64,000 bases of DNA from Diphasiastrum complanatum (GCA_029204225.1 CM055094.1:19657202-19721201); one strand, 5' to 3'; shown: positions 46,324-58,675, numbered from the stretch's first letter. Numbers and translations: made by a program. The notes: generated by a model not told the origin, from the sequence alone.

Positions 46324-47207
46324 TCAGCATCCAAATACTCGCAACCCATTCATCTTAGGCTTCTTACCAGTGAATGCCTCCTCGGGTTGCGATTATGTAT
46401 TGCAACTGTAGGGCTTCTATTTTGTAAGAACACAGCAGTTTTGACAGCTTGTCCCCATAAAGAATCAGTAACTCCCATATGTGTCGTCATTGCCCTAGCT
46501 GCTTCGACAATGGTAGGATTCTTTCTTTAAGCTACCCCATTTTGTTGAGGTGTATCAACTTGCGCAAACTCCTGTTTAATGCCATGCTCCTTGCAAAAGT
46601 CAATAAAATCTGTGGAACGATACTCACCACCACGATCTGCCCTGAGTACCTTGATCTTAGCACCTAACTGATTTTCAACCAATGCTTTGAAGCTTTTAAA
46701 GCATCCAAATGTGTCGGACTTCTGCTTAATGGTGTAGATCCAGGTCTTCCGTGAGTAATGATCAATGAAGGTTAGCAAATAAAATGCTTTACCAATAGAC
46801 ATTACTGTCATTGGCCCACATAAGTTAGAGTGTATCAACTCAAGCACTCGTTTTGCCCTTGTTGCACCTTCTTTGTTGAACTTCTTCCTGTGTAACTTGC
46901 CTAGCATGCACTCCTTGCAAATGGACTCTTCTTTGTCATCTAAACTAGGTAGACCTGTTACCATCTTGAGCTTACGAAGTAGCCTCAAGCTTTCGAAGTT
47001 CAAAAGCCCCATGCGCCTATGCCATAAATCACTTTGTGATATAGATGTAGATGCTAACACATTGCATTTCATAAAAACAACATTTAACTTGTACAAACCA
47101 CAAGTTTTATCCCTAAAGCCATCAACAATCACCTTGAAACCCCGTTTCACATCCTTGATCTGGCATTTCTTGTCGTTGAACTCCACCTTCAACTTATGAT
47201 TTGTCAT
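46324..47207 (-). pseudogene. Copia 1 integrase, catalytic residues lost
   Basis: The HHCC zinc part (LWHRRMGLLNFESL, CKECMLGKLHRKKF) and the core are present. At the position of the first catalytic Asp the sequence reads HSNLCGPM where copia integrases normally have Asp; RADRGGEYRS keeps the second Asp; after QQNGVA the Glu codon is TAA (near 46528). Two of three catalytic residues are therefore missing. Confidence 0.85.
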
Positions 47208-47498
47208 TATACCAACAGATAAAAGACTCTTCTAATGTCCATTAGGAAATTGAATAGGCACTGCACCAACTCCATGGATTTGGCAATCGTCGTCGTTCGC
47301 CTACGCAACTCTATCTCCATCATCAGTAGGCTCCAGATTTTTAAACCATGATTTGTTACCAATCATGTGTCTCGTTGCTCCTGAGTCCACGTAATAATGT
47401 GTATGATCAATGGAATGTTGCGATGTTAATGCTGTCGCAAATGCCGTGCCTTGATCTTCATTATCTCTATCATTCTCTTCTTCGACAAAATTGGTCAA
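47208..47498 (-). pseudogene. Copia 1 aspartic protease
   Basis: Contains YYVDSGATRHMIGNKSWF, the DSGA active-site motif of retroviral-type aspartic proteases, followed after a frameshift by the flap region. It is separated from gag by a stop at 47499. Confidence 0.85.
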
Positions 47499-48302
47499 CT
47501 ACTTCACTTTGCCCCTCTTAATATCTACCTTCTTTTTGCGACAATCTCTTGCCCAATGTCCAGGCTTTTGGCAATAAAAACAATTGCCTTTCTTCTTCTT
47601 GCCTGATGTGGAACCTTGATTGTCATCCTCCACATTCGACTTCTTGGATTGCTTCTTGTATTTATGCTTCCCTTTGGCTAGCATTGCTTGATCTTCCGAT
47701 GTGGGAAGTCGAGTTTTTACTACTTCACGCCTTTGTTCCTCCTGTAGGATGATGCCATGAAGATTTTCAAATGTTGGTAGTCTCTCCCTTGAAGCAATGC
47801 TACTTTCAAACATTTGGAAATTTTTGGGTAGCCCATTTATAGCTGTGTGAACCAGCTCAACATCTCTTATTGGTTCACCAATAGCTGTTAACTGGTGTCG
47901 TAACTCCTTTATTCGTGTGAAATAGGACCCTATGCCCTCATTTTCCTCCATGCAAACACTTATGAGTTTGGTCCTCAAAAACATCATTCGAGAGGGGTTT
48001 GCCGTTTGAAACTGCGTTTTGAGTGCATCCCAAGCGCTTCTTGCTGATACAGCTTCACTGATGTGGGCAATAACATGATCCTTCACTAACAAGTTTATCA
48101 AGGATAAGGCCTTTTGTGCCCTTTTGTCAAATGCATGAATAACGGTTGGAGTTGTAGCTGGTCGTTGTTCCACCCCAGTGACAATGTTCCACAGCTCCTT
48201 TTCCATGACATTACTTTTCATTTTGAATTTCCAAATGCTGTAGTTGGATACCTTGCTCAATCTACTAGCTTCTCCAAGCACGGATTCTCCCAATCCTACC
48301 AT
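47499..48302 (-). pseudogene. Copia 1 gag
   Basis: The 267-codon frame is intact: start MVGLGESVLGEASRL, the YSIWKFKMKSNVMEKELW signature, UBN2-type helices (RTKLISVCMEENEGIGSY, ELVHTAINGLPKNF), then a Lys-rich part and CCHC zinc knuckle CFYCQKPGHWARDC. It forms the particle and binds genomic RNA in copia elements. It ends at a stop before the protease, which in related elements is fused in frame. Confidence 0.9.
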
Positions 48303-49556
48303 TTCGCGAAAAATTGCTCCTATAGCGCCTTAATAAGGCCCAATGACAAGCTTATAGAGCAATTTAGACAAGCTTCCAAATCGGTGTCGTCCTCCGAAAT
48401 GCCCTTCGTCACCAACTCCCAACTACTTCCAACTGGAATGGTGAAAAGACTTTTGGCACACTTCGAACACTTTCTCCGTGACAATTCCTCTGTTTTCAGG
48501 TATTGTACTTGCAGGGTACAGTCCTTTTCTGCCCTTAATTTGAAGGATTTTGGCTTTTGGATGGCCTTAAACAGAGAAATGAGCTAAAAGATATGTGCCA
48601 TTATAGAAAATGCACTGTTTCTTCACAATGAAACAACTTCAAACTTCATGAATTTGGGGACTTAACTCCAATTTCACATTGAAGATTTTTAAAGAAGTTG
48701 AAGTGTAAAAGACCCTTCAATTTCTTAAGGCCTTCTTCAGGGCACCTTTCAAGTCAATCTTCACCGTTAGACGAGATCCAATGGCCCACACTGCTCCTTG
48801 AGAGGTCAATCTCAGCCGTCTATCTTCTAAAGCTTTGATCTGATGGTCTGCAAGCGATGTGGGCACTGATCCACGCTCCCCTGGCTGCTAGACCCTTCCA
48901 TACACAAAATGTTTCTCGCCTCTGGACGCACGCGACCTGTCGTCGCGACCGTCTCCATCTCTCTCCTCTGCTTTTCAGACTATGGTGAACAACCAGAAGA
49001 GCCTAGCTGTAAATTGAGCCTACATCTACACTCTTTCGTGACAGGTCACAGGTCTTTGATAGCAGATTCGGACCTCTGAATCGCCCACCTGCACCCTTTT
49101 TCAGTTTCAAAAATATGCTTCTACAGGGAAAGATCCAAGCATGTATAGCTTGAAACCCTTGGCTACCTGCAATTGCCTGATCTTCACAAATTAATGCAAT
49201 CTCTGCTCCACGGCTTGTTATAACCTTCTAGCATCTTCTTAAAAACTCTAGGGCGCCCACTGCCAATAGTTTACAGCTCCAAAACTAGTTTTCTATTGTG
49301 AGAAATCAACAACATTCTCTCTTAACACCCTAGCTGAGAAAACTTCCATAGCTAAGAAGATGGACAATTGCACTCTGAGTGCTTCATGGCTGACCAAATA
49401 GCATGCTCTGAAGTCACCCTATTACTTGCTACCCATTGCTTCAAACCGCTCTGCAAAGGATTGCTTGCTTGACTAACCGTAAATGGTTCTTCGAATATTC
49501 CCAAAATTCGGCTTCCAGCTAACACCGAACTGCACCACTTCCAGGCTCTCATACCA
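48303..49556 (-). other. Copia 1 untranslated leader and primer-binding site
   Basis: Just inside the 5' LTR the minus strand reads TGGTATGAGAGCCTGG, one base off the standard TGGTATCAGAGC primer-binding site for initiator Met-tRNA. The rest is 1.2 kb without a long frame. Confidence 0.75.
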
Positions 49557-49888
49557 TGTCAAGGATCTTACTGGCAATATAGTTAGCTAATTTGCAAGCA
49601 ATCTATCATCACATATAAGCAGTAAAGAGAGATCACACACCAACCCAAGAGAACACTTCTGAACTGTATTTACAAAAGAAAGATATATATACACAGTCTA
49701 ATTTTTGTGGGGTACTACTGCATGATAGTTCGGTCCCCATTACGGGACGCGTGTCCCAACTTACACTATGTGTACCGTCAAACTGGCACACATGCATACT
49801 ATCACAAAGACAGTAAAAAACTCGAAATCACTGCTGAACATGGAAAGTCATGAACTGTGAGAGAAACTCGGGCTTACTTATTCTGACA
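49557..49888 (-). repeat. 5' LTR of copia 1
   Basis: 332 bp, shorter than its partner through two small deletions (near 49610 and 49675). Followed by the target duplication GTTAT at 49889-49893. Confidence 0.9.
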
Positions 49889-49893
49889 GTTAT

Positions 49894-50575
49894 TTAGTTG
49901 TGTAACAAGCAATAAGCATTTTTTTGAACAAATTTTCAATTTGTTTTTGGAAACCCTAGATTACAACATTTGAATATATTAACAAAAATGACTTAATTTG
50001 CATGAACAACTAAGAGTTTTGAAAATCCTAGATTACAGCTTCATGCAATCTTTAAATTTCCAAGCTCGTTCAAACTTCAATGAAATATAATTCATTCCAA
50101 AATCCATTCTCGAATCCTAGAACGATGTATTTTAAAAACTTTTGTAATGTGAAAGAGAGATCATTGAGCTAAAACATGACTCTGATTGCATTCGGAATTG
50201 TTTTCAAAAACTTATAAATTGTATTCATCACCGGAGATGGCTAGAGGACATGGTGTGAAAAATTGTCAACTAGTTTGGTTTTTGTTTGACAATTTTGGAG
50301 GCCAAAATGAATCTCAACTTCGAGTTAGTTTCATATTTGTTAATAAGGGCCTAAATAGTGGTTTAACTATTTCTGGCAAGTAGAAAAGTGGATGAGGTCA
50401 AGTTTGGACCCATTCTAATTGGCTAATTTTGGTACATTGCATCTAGACTAGATTTTCTAGGTTTTTGATGAAGTATCTAGAAGTTTTCAAATTAGGTCAA
50501 GTTTGGGGAAAGTGGCCAAATGACATTTTGGAAGCTATAAATAGCTATACCTAAGTGGAGAAATAATCATCAAAG
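49894..50575. repeat. Repeat 2 tail, right flank of copia 1
   Basis: Continues the sequence interrupted by the copia and matches 25478-26145 and 11905-12590. No gene. Confidence 0.7.
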
Positions 50576-50619
50576 TTTTGTGAAGAATTCATCTCTTATG
50601 TCTAGCTCTCTCTCTCTAG

Positions 50620-50800
50620 TTCCGCTCAAGCCTACATGGCAAAGCTTGGATGGCTTGCCACACAAGCCTATGGCAAACCTATGTGGTAGCCTGCGATATG
50701 CTTGCATGGGAAAAATCGGACTTATGCCATGCCTATGTGGCCTGCGACGCAAGCCTATGGTAGGCCTGTGTGGTTCGCCAAGTGGCAACTTTTGTGCACA

Positions 50801-50843
<43 letters not shown>

Positions 50844-51530
50844 ACATCCACTCATGCCTACGTGGCACATGACCCAGTTGGCTTGACATACAAGGATATG
50901 GTAGGCCTACATGGCATGCAACATGGCAACCCTCAAGCCTGCATGATTTGCCATGTGGCAGACCTACGTGGCTTGCCATGTGGTAGTGTGCAACAAGCTT
51001 CGCAGATAGCAGACCACGTAGGCAGAGCCTGGGTGGCTTGCCAGCCTATGATGGGCCTATGTGGCTTGCCATGTGGATAACACCCAAGCTTGCATGATTT
51101 GCCACATGGCAGCCATAGGCAACTTGCCACATGGCATCATATGACAGCCTTGGTCGATAGCAGCCCTATGTGTCCTGCTATACAAGTCTATGGTAGGCCA
51201 TGTGCAAGCCACACAAGCCTATGGTAGGGTTGGCCACCTGGTAGTTTATGCGCCCCCTCTTTCTCTCTCCAGGTCCACTCAAGCCTACATGGCAAAGTTT
51301 GGATGGCTTGCCACACAAGCCTATGTTAGACCTACGTGTTTGCAAACCCTAAGTTGCAAGACTTGCCATGAGGTAGACCTACATGGTTTTCCATGTGGCA
51401 GGCCTACGTGGCTTCCCATGTGGTAGCTTGCGAGCCCCACCTCTTTCTCTCTCTAGATCCACTCAAACCTACGTGGCAGAGCCTGGTTGGCTTGCAACAC
51501 AAGCCTATGGCAAGCCTATGTAGAAGCCTT
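50620..51530. repeat. GCCACGTGGC-rich minisatellite, array 2, with (TA)n at 50803-50841
   Basis: Same unit vocabulary and order as array 1 (13380-14280): GCCTACRTGG and CTTGCCACRTGG repeats, a 39-bp TA run, then a CT-rich patch near 51258. Divergence between arrays is moderate. Confidence 0.8.
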
Positions 51531-52084
51531 GTTTACTGATTCCCTACCAGTCTATTGATTCCTCTATTTAAGATCTATTACAGTTTGGCACGTTCTTGTT
51601 TGGGTTTCAATTATGCTTATTACCAAGCTTCATGAGATTCTTATGAATTAGTCCTCTTGATTTATTACCCACTCATGCTGAGGGATATCATCGTGTTGTA
51701 GTTATATCCAACCTGTCAGAGGATACTCGGGCAACGTTCACTCCTGAATTGTACTCACATTTCTTGAAAACATGCAAGTCATGATGCTCATCAATGGATC
51801 AGCCTATTACTCGGATGAACACCTAACAAATTCCTACTCCTACTTGCTGTAGAATCGAATGAAACAGATCCTTCTGAATGAAACTAATCTAATATGTCAA
51901 GAAACAAGAAATAAAAAGCTAAATTAGAAAGCATTTCAAAGAAAAAGAATCAAGAAACGCACATTTCTTGATTCTTCGGCTTCCCAAGAACGTCAAGATC
52001 CAGAAGGTATATGGATTTGCAAGATCTAAACCAAAATTCCAGGCTATTTAGTTTACTTGAATGCTTGATTCTACACTAAACAAG
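51531..52084. other. Repeated spacer after array 2
   Basis: Shared with 14281-14735 and 61350-61810; no gene. Near 51980-52085 there is a short unique bridge to the LTR-like sequence. Confidence 0.55.
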
Positions 52085-53035
52085 AAACAAGAAATCTAAT
52101 CCATAACTATCCAAAATGCATAAGGGAAGAAAGTAAGAAACTAGGTTAAAATCTACATCCACACACAAGGAATGGCATGATCATAAAAGCATCACACAAG
52201 AAAGCCATCATGATCAAGGAGCTCAAAAGATTGCCAAAACTCATCGAGGATCTTCTTATTCATAAACAAGAGTAGAGCCAATACATGTAAAGCTCCCTCA
52301 GGAGAGAGGGGGTCTCTTAAATTAGCAACAGAGGTGCTTAGGTGGAGCCCAAGTGGCAATTCCACAATTTCACAAATTACAAGTGGAATTAGCTTCTCCA
52401 CTAGAGGTCACCATCAAAAGGTGGCCCACTCTACTTTTTCAAGAGGGGTCTACTTGCGTTATTTCAAATGCCTAGAAATACTAGCTCTTGCATGGTCATT
52501 CCATCACTTGGGATTCACCATGAGGCTCACATACTTTCTCTATGTCATTCTAGCTAGCATTTCTTGGCTCTCATTCTTCATCCTTCTCTTCTTCCTCAGA
52601 GACCTCCTTGGTCTAAGGTGAGATGTGCTCTTGAAATAGCCTTGGCCCAATATCTTGGGGATTCATTAGAATCAACTAACATCATCCTCCCCTAATCAGT
52701 TGCAGAACCCACTGCAACAGTACATGTCGAATGATATTACTTCGCTTCTGCATTGGTATCTTTAATTGGCACTTGGAAAAGTGTAGATCCACATTCAAAA
52801 CTATTTCACAACATTGAGATCTCCCAATGGCCTCTTACATTCCAGCATGCTTGAGAACCTCTTGTGTATCCTGCTCACTTTGTCATTTCACCATCAGCTT
52901 CTTTGAGTTAAATGCTTTTCCCAAGGCTTCAAATATTTAGAACCGCAATTTATTTCCAAGCTGTAGTGGTCCCAAATATTGTCGTACCCCTTGTATAAAA
53001 CTGAACTCCTGCCAATCTTCAATCATTGTGACATA
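52085..53035 (-). repeat. Candidate LTR plus 3' region of repeat 3, copy 4
   Basis: Matches 26146-27130. The polypurine AGGGGAGGATGA lies near 52680-52693 on minus, followed by TGTTAGTTGATTC. The 52700-53035 part can be read on minus as EDWQEFSFIQGVRQYLGPLQ and further broken frames. Confidence 0.35.
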
Positions 53036-55050
53036 TCACGAAGACATAAATGTCGCTCTATAGTAGAGTCGGGCCTTCATACGGTGGCCTTCTTCTGATT
53101 GCAGAGCTACGTTGGAATTGATTTTTATAGGATCCAACCCTCCATCCCAAAAACACTCCTGACTCATAAGGAATGCCATGAATTGATAATTGGCACTTTC
53201 TCGAATGCCTACGTCAACACTAGACCTATATTTGTGGCCAAAGTCTAGTAGTTGTAGCCTCAACTCGTCTTATGTTGACCTTTTTGAAATCCCTGGAATC
53301 ACCGGCCAATTGATAGCTTCATCTATTGGTTGTTCCGTTGGCCATGGATCTTTCCTTTTAATAGGCATGTAAAAGGGATCAACCCTTTTCCAAGCGGTGC
53401 CCTCAGGTACTCTTGCAGCCTCCTATTGTCTTTCAAAATCTTGTTTCTACATTTTGGTTGTGGCTGTAGGGCTGCAATAGCATCTGACCTTAATTGGTAT
53501 TGTCCTTGATCCAGGTCTCCTTTTCCACCTCTCATGGATCGAGTGTATTTCTTCCTGAATTTCTTGGATTTTCAAATGTCGGCCATCTTAGGCCTTGGCT
53601 TGATCTGTTGGGTTGCCTTTGACTTTTCGGAGGCCTTGCTGGATGCTCATCAAATGCCTTGGCACTTTTGTCTTCTCTTCCAGCTCTTCCACTAGTAGAG
53701 GGCTCAGCTTCACTAGTATTGAAACCTGCAAGTGGCGGCGAGAAACTCCAAAGGGTGAGTTGCATAGCTTGGGGGTCCTCAAACTCATCGGTGTCAACTT
53801 GGGTTTCAACTATGGCAGGTGGATTGTAATCGAACGAGGGTCTCATGAACTTTGTGGGTTGTTCAGGGATAGGATTCTCAACAAGATTGAAAGTATCATA
53901 AGTTGCTTCACAAACTTGATCCCACTGGGCTTTGTATGTCTCAAGAGCTCCTTGATATGGTCTCAAGGGTCGACTCAGGTGGGGATGGGGAAGTGATGGC
54001 TGGGGAACAGGGCGTGTGGGTACAAAGGTTTCATAAAATCCAACACTAAAAAGTTGGCAGTTTGTAGTTATAGGTAGGGGGTTGAGAGACTTCCAAAAGC
54101 GGCTTTGGTCCCTTTCACATCCGACCTCATACTACCATCCAGCTAGTATGTTGATTCGTCTTGTCCTACAACATCGCCATCTCCATCCTTATCCCTTGGG
54201 CTTTGTTCGAAAACTCCTACTTGGGCTTTGCACGAAGTGTTCCATAGCTGGTTCACTTTATCCAAGATCTTTTGCAAGTCCTCCGTCATACTTCTCGTAC
54301 TCTTGAATGACTTTTTCTTGTTTTGCGGCAGCTCGCTTGAAATTTATCGTGTTAGCCTCCCTCTCTTTGATAAGTCTCAGATACTTCTCCATCCTGATTA
54401 CTGTGGCTTGAGGGGTTTGTATTTGAGTGTCTTCCAGGTTCACTAGAGGGACATCAACCATCATTGCTACAGATGACCCATCACGAACTTGGTCGATCCA
54501 GCTCATCTGTTGCTTAAGTTGATCTTGGACTTCATTTAGCTCTTTGGCTTGTTGTCCCATGGTGGCTCATAGCTCTTCTACTTGTATTTTCTCCGCCTCA
54601 TTCTCATCTTCTTTCTTTTTTATTTGTCTTTTCTACTCCGCTACGATTTGCTCTTGCTGCTTGACTTTATTTTTCAGCTCTTTGTGTTGGCACACCAACC
54701 AATGTAGGTTATAGCTGGTCTCTGATAGACTTAGTATGCATCGATTGGCCACTCCGAGGGTTCCTTCGGAGGGGCAAGGATGGGATATTTGTCAAAGGTG
54801 TGGTGGGGTGGGGTGGCGTTAGCCCAAAGCAAGGTGCTTGAGAGAGTGGGGTTGTAATGGAAATGATTGACAGATAGAAACGGTGGTAGTGGATGTGAGG
54901 ATAAGGGATGGAGTGGCAAGTTGGGTAGAGGTGGCAATGGTATCTAGTAAGAGTTAGCTTACCCCAACCTGATCTTCCTTCCTTTCGTCGGTGTTGACAT
55001 CCTCTTCTAATAGGTCTTTGGCATGAACATAGACCGACATGTTCGTAATG
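53036..55050 (-). pseudogene. Repeat 3 copy 4: longest gag-like coiled-coil gene relic
   Basis: From 54937 downward on minus: a Pro-rich start (PPLPNLPLHPLSSHPLPPF), a Lys/Glu-rich coiled coil (LNEVQDQLKQQMSWIDQ, YLRLIKEREANTINFKRA), the FVKQ/FNLVENPIPEQPTKF and FNTSEAEPSTSGRAGRED middle (open 53966-53532), and the C-terminal LLDFGHKYRSSVDVGIRES. Stops and frameshifts separate these parts. Pro-rich plus coiled coil plus a downstream candidate polypurine tract and LTR suggests a gag-only LTR element; no zinc knuckle, protease or polymerase is seen. Confidence 0.4.
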
Positions 55051-55059
55051 ATGTGGACC

Positions 55060-55850
55060 AACTTTGTTTGAAAGTTTCCTTTTGGTGGAAATGATGCTAT
55101 TTATACCAAGTGTAGGCTAATTTGTAATGGTAAAGATCGAGTTTGCAGCTCACCATGATTATGATCATTCGCAAGTAGCCTATTTAAGCAAATTGTGGTG
55201 CACTTTCATGTTATCTTAGCACATTTGAATGTAGCTTGTGATGCTATTGGTTCGATATTCTAGTACCTTTTTTGGATCATTTAAGGTAAGAGAAAGTGAG
55301 CACAATCAAATAATGATGCAATAGGTTCTAGAAAAATGTAAATTTGTTGTTCCGGTATCTCCCATTTCTGAGAACCTGGGCATGAAGACAATCCAGCTCG
55401 AATCATGCACAGAAAAATTGATGAGTGTTTGCCATCTTGTTTGCAAGTATGTGATGATTTTTGTTGTTATATCGATGTCGATTGAAACTATTCAAGCTTC
55501 GTGGTTGTCATTCGTAATATGAAAAGTTTTTTTTTCACCTTATCTTGGGGCAAGTTCACAAATAGCAAGGCAACAAATTGGGACTCGGCAAGAACTCACT
55601 CCAAATGACTTTTTGAGCTTCACTAACTTATTCTCATGAATTTATCATTGCGTCTAACTTGCCATATACCAGTTTTATAAGTATTTGCTTGATCCTTTAC
55701 TCTTAAATGCACCATAATGCTACTCCCTTTGCATGTGCCATAGTCCTAGCGCTCTAAAATTAACAATGTATACACATGTATGGAAGTTTTCAAGACATAC
55801 TGATGTTTTTGCATCCGCTTGTCTTTAAGCTTAAACATGTTCTTTGTAGT
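55060..55850. repeat. Dispersed non-coding repeat, inverted relative to 31245-32040
   Basis: Reverse complement of the spacer between element 1 copies C and D. It starts near CTTTTGGTGGAAATGATG and ends near CTTTAAGCTTAAACATG. No gene was recognised. The stretch 55851-56091 after it has no partner that I can see. Confidence 0.65.
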
Positions 55851-56091
55851 TCCTGAAGAAGTCTTGAAAGTTTGAAGCTTGTGTGTTAAGCCAAGTGTTG
55901 TTCATAGTTCATAGTAGATGCTTGGAGTTGATTATTGACCTCCTCCAAGGACATAGCCTTGAAAAAATTTGTCTAGGCCCGTTCATTTTTTAATGCTTGC
56001 TTCTTGTACAACCAATTTACCTTCCTATTTTTTCAAGACTATTTGCGGTAAAGTGTCACACATCTCTATGGAACATATGCACTGCCACGTA

Positions 56092-56468
56092 ACATTAGGG
56101 GAGTTTTGAGCTCCAAAAAGACCCTTTAAGAATTTGTGCAAGATGTATTTATATTATTAAAATATTATAACACTAATACTTTTGACTTGCCATAACTTTT
56201 TAATTGTAGCTTAGAAATATGGGATGTAACATATCATTGGAAAGCCCTTGTTGAGCGCTTTCCAAAGCACCAAACTTTGCTAAATTCGGACTTACCACTA
56301 AAAGGTTATGCCATTTTTAGTGTGGAATCAAAATGTGGACTCAAAAAGTTACGTTATGTAGATTTCAAATTTGAGTGTTTTGATTGGTCCATGTGTAAGA
56401 AAAAATTAGAAAAAATATGAAAAGAATCTTTACAAGGTCTTTTTTGGATTTAGAACTCCTCTAATGTG
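56092..56468. mobile_element. MITE (377 bp) with element 1-type terminal inverted repeats
   Basis: The left end ACATTAGGGGAGTTTTGAGC and the right end (as reverse complement) ACATTAGAGGAGTTCTAAAT match over about 33 bp, including an inner CCAAAAAGACC block. The terminus of element 1 copy E reads ACATTAGAGGAGTTCTCAAT with the same inner AAAAAGACCCTTTAAG. The interior is AT-rich and non-coding. No clear target-site duplication was found. It is a likely non-autonomous deletion derivative mobilised by the T transposase family. Confidence 0.6.
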
Positions 56469-57269
56469 GTTGTGATACATTGTGCACTAGGGAATCACAT
56501 TGTTGATAAGTTGGATTCACGTTTACATCATGAAGCAAATAGTCTTGTAAGTTTTGTGTTCAAGTGGATCAGAAGCTCACTCCAATGGATGTTGAGATTA
56601 ATATATCATGCTATCTCTAGCCTAACAGCCACACACTAGATGTTTGGATCCAGAAAATATTCACACAAAGGGACATCACACATCAATATTAATCCGCTTT
56701 TGCCTTTTATTTGGTCGCTTACACATCTCTCCGTGCTTATGCGACATAGGAAAAGCTCCCTTCAAACAAACCTGTGAATGTGCCTCTCTTGTGGCCTTAA
56801 TTTCACAAAATTTGAATTTGAAGAAAAATCATTGAAATGTGTAGATCGATGTCTAAACAAAATCATATATATTATAATCTTGTGAGACTTTATCTCATGT
56901 CCAGTACATTGCTATATCATATTCAAAAATTAAAAAAAACGGAAAAATTATTTCTCCTCAGAGGCATTGTGGTCATCATCTAGACGAGTTGTACTTGCTT
57001 GAATCAATAGAAACAAAGAAAATAGTAATAACGAGTTTTTATTCTATTAATGCACCAATAATATATAAATATAATTGAGTTAAATGGGAAGATAATAATA
57101 TTTATCGCTTCATTTAAACATCGATGTTCTCATTTCAATGATTTCATTCAAATCCAAATTTCAATGATTGTGAAGTGTGAATGAATGCAATGTAACTTGC
57201 ATATGTTTGGAACATAGCATAGATTCATTATATGCTTTTTAACCATATGTTATTTAGTTGTGTAACAAG

Positions 57270-57745
57270 CAGCCAGAAGGAATGTCATACATCAATCAAT
57301 AATTTCTGGGAACTGAGTTTCGATTCTCGCGATCCTACAATCCAGCTACAACACAAGTTCTGCCAGTTTCTGATGACTGTCATGGGCCAAAGGTTTGAGC
57401 AAGATCCACAATTTTCCATCAATCCCAACAAAGCGGTCCTTCACATGGAGGATACCAGGATCTATTTACGGACTCAATACTTTCCTGCAGACTCCATACA
57501 TATCTCTGAAGAGATGTGCACTTCAGGATTTATCATCAATGCTGATGAGGGTTACATGTACACCCAGAGATCAAAAGCATTTATTGGTCCAAGACAAATC
57601 CTAACTCGAACCTGCTTCAACGGGCTACGTGAGCAAAATCATAAGCATGCCAGTAATTCGACTCTGGTAGGACGCAAGGACGGGGACAAGTCCGTTCCAA
57701 CGACGACATCTAATTCGATCGGGAGCTCTTCTCAGCCAGATTAAT
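57270..57745 (+). pseudogene. Repeat 2 unknown protein, module 1
   Basis: Open from KECHTSINNFWELSFDS through LQHKFCQFLMTVMGQRF, NPNKAVLHMEDTRIYLRTQY, GLREQNHKHASN to the TLVGRKDGDKSVP linker, ending at a TAA near 57743 that interrupts the link to module 2. The N-terminal coiled coil is absent because 57268 is a rearrangement point. Confidence 0.45.
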
Positions 57746-57759
57746 TGCGTCGACCGGTT

Positions 57760-58334
57760 GGAGAGCCCCATTCCTCAAAGATACGTACGTCTATGAAATG
57801 CTTGACCAATCGCCAAAGCAAATTCAGAATGATCCTTCTTTCGACCCAAGTTTTCGTAGAAGACGAGCGCTAGCATGGAGATCGGAAGACAACAATATAT
57901 CAGCATATCATTGCAACTTTGCGATAATAGATGGCTCGTCCTCTTCTCAGAAGGAATGTCATACATCCATCAAGAATTTTTGCAAATTAACTTCCGATTC
58001 TGACGATCCTACAATCAAGCTACAACACAAGTTCTGCCAGTTTCTGATGACTATCATGGGCCGAAGGTTTGAGCAAGATCCACAATTTTTCATCAATCCC
58101 AACAAACCACCGTTTCACATGGAGGATACTAGGATTTATTTACGGATACAATACTTTCCTGCAGACTCCATACAAATCTTCGAAGAGATGTGCACTTCAG
58201 GCTTTATCATCAATGCTGATAAGGCTTACACCCAGAGATCGACAGAATTTTCTGGTCGAAGACAAATGCTGACTCGAACCTGCTCCAAGTGGCTGCGCGA
58301 GCAATATCATAAGCATGCTGCCCACTATTCCTGA
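57760..58334 (+). pseudogene. Repeat 2 unknown protein, module 2 (best preserved)
   Basis: An uninterrupted frame from about 57798: MLDQSPKQIQNDPSFDPSF, RRRRALAWRSED, CNFAIIDGSSSSQKECHTS, LQHKFCQFLMTIMGRRF, PADSIQIFEEMCTSGF, SKWLREQYHKHAAHYS and stop at 58332-58334. This is the longest clean copy of the module (178 codons). Confidence 0.45.
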
Positions 58335-58675
58335 ACAAATGTTATGAAGAAAATCCTTTAGAAGCAATTTTTTGAATTGAGTACATTGAAAACATCAACA
58401 TTTGTTGATTGGAGCTTTTAAGATTGACCATTATAGTCATCTAGGGCCAATGTATATGGCACTCAACTGTTAATCTATCTCTCCACTGCTTTTGAAATGT
58501 CCACATTAGTTCATAATCTATGATCTAGATATACCTTCTTCTCGTTGTGTATGTATATATGTTCTCATCGTTGATATTTGATGTGATGTATTGAATGACC
58601 ATTGAATGCTCATTAAATCAAAATCAACAATAATTAGGTTACAGATATTGTGCTCAAAAAATATTTAGAGACACA

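Larger units (their letters stand above)
43886..49888 (-). mobile_element. Ty1/copia retrotransposon 1 (6.0 kb, LTR to LTR)
   Basis: Two LTRs (43886-44225 and 49557-49888) start TGTCAAGG and end TAACA/TGACA. They are flanked by the perfect 5-bp duplication GTTAT (43881-43885 and 49889-49893), and the empty site GTTATTTAGTTG exists in other repeat 2 copies. On minus the order is leader, gag, protease, integrase, RT, RNase H, the copia order. Coding frames are broken by several stops and frameshifts, so it is no longer autonomous. Confidence 0.95.

Noticed and set aside
45218-47199. Plus-strand ORFs inside the copia
   Set aside because: Antisense of integrase and RT, which have clear catalytic motifs on minus.
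56092-56468. Target-site duplication of the MITE
   Set aside because: Flanks CACGTA and GGTTGT do not match under any simple placement of the ends, so no duplication is claimed.
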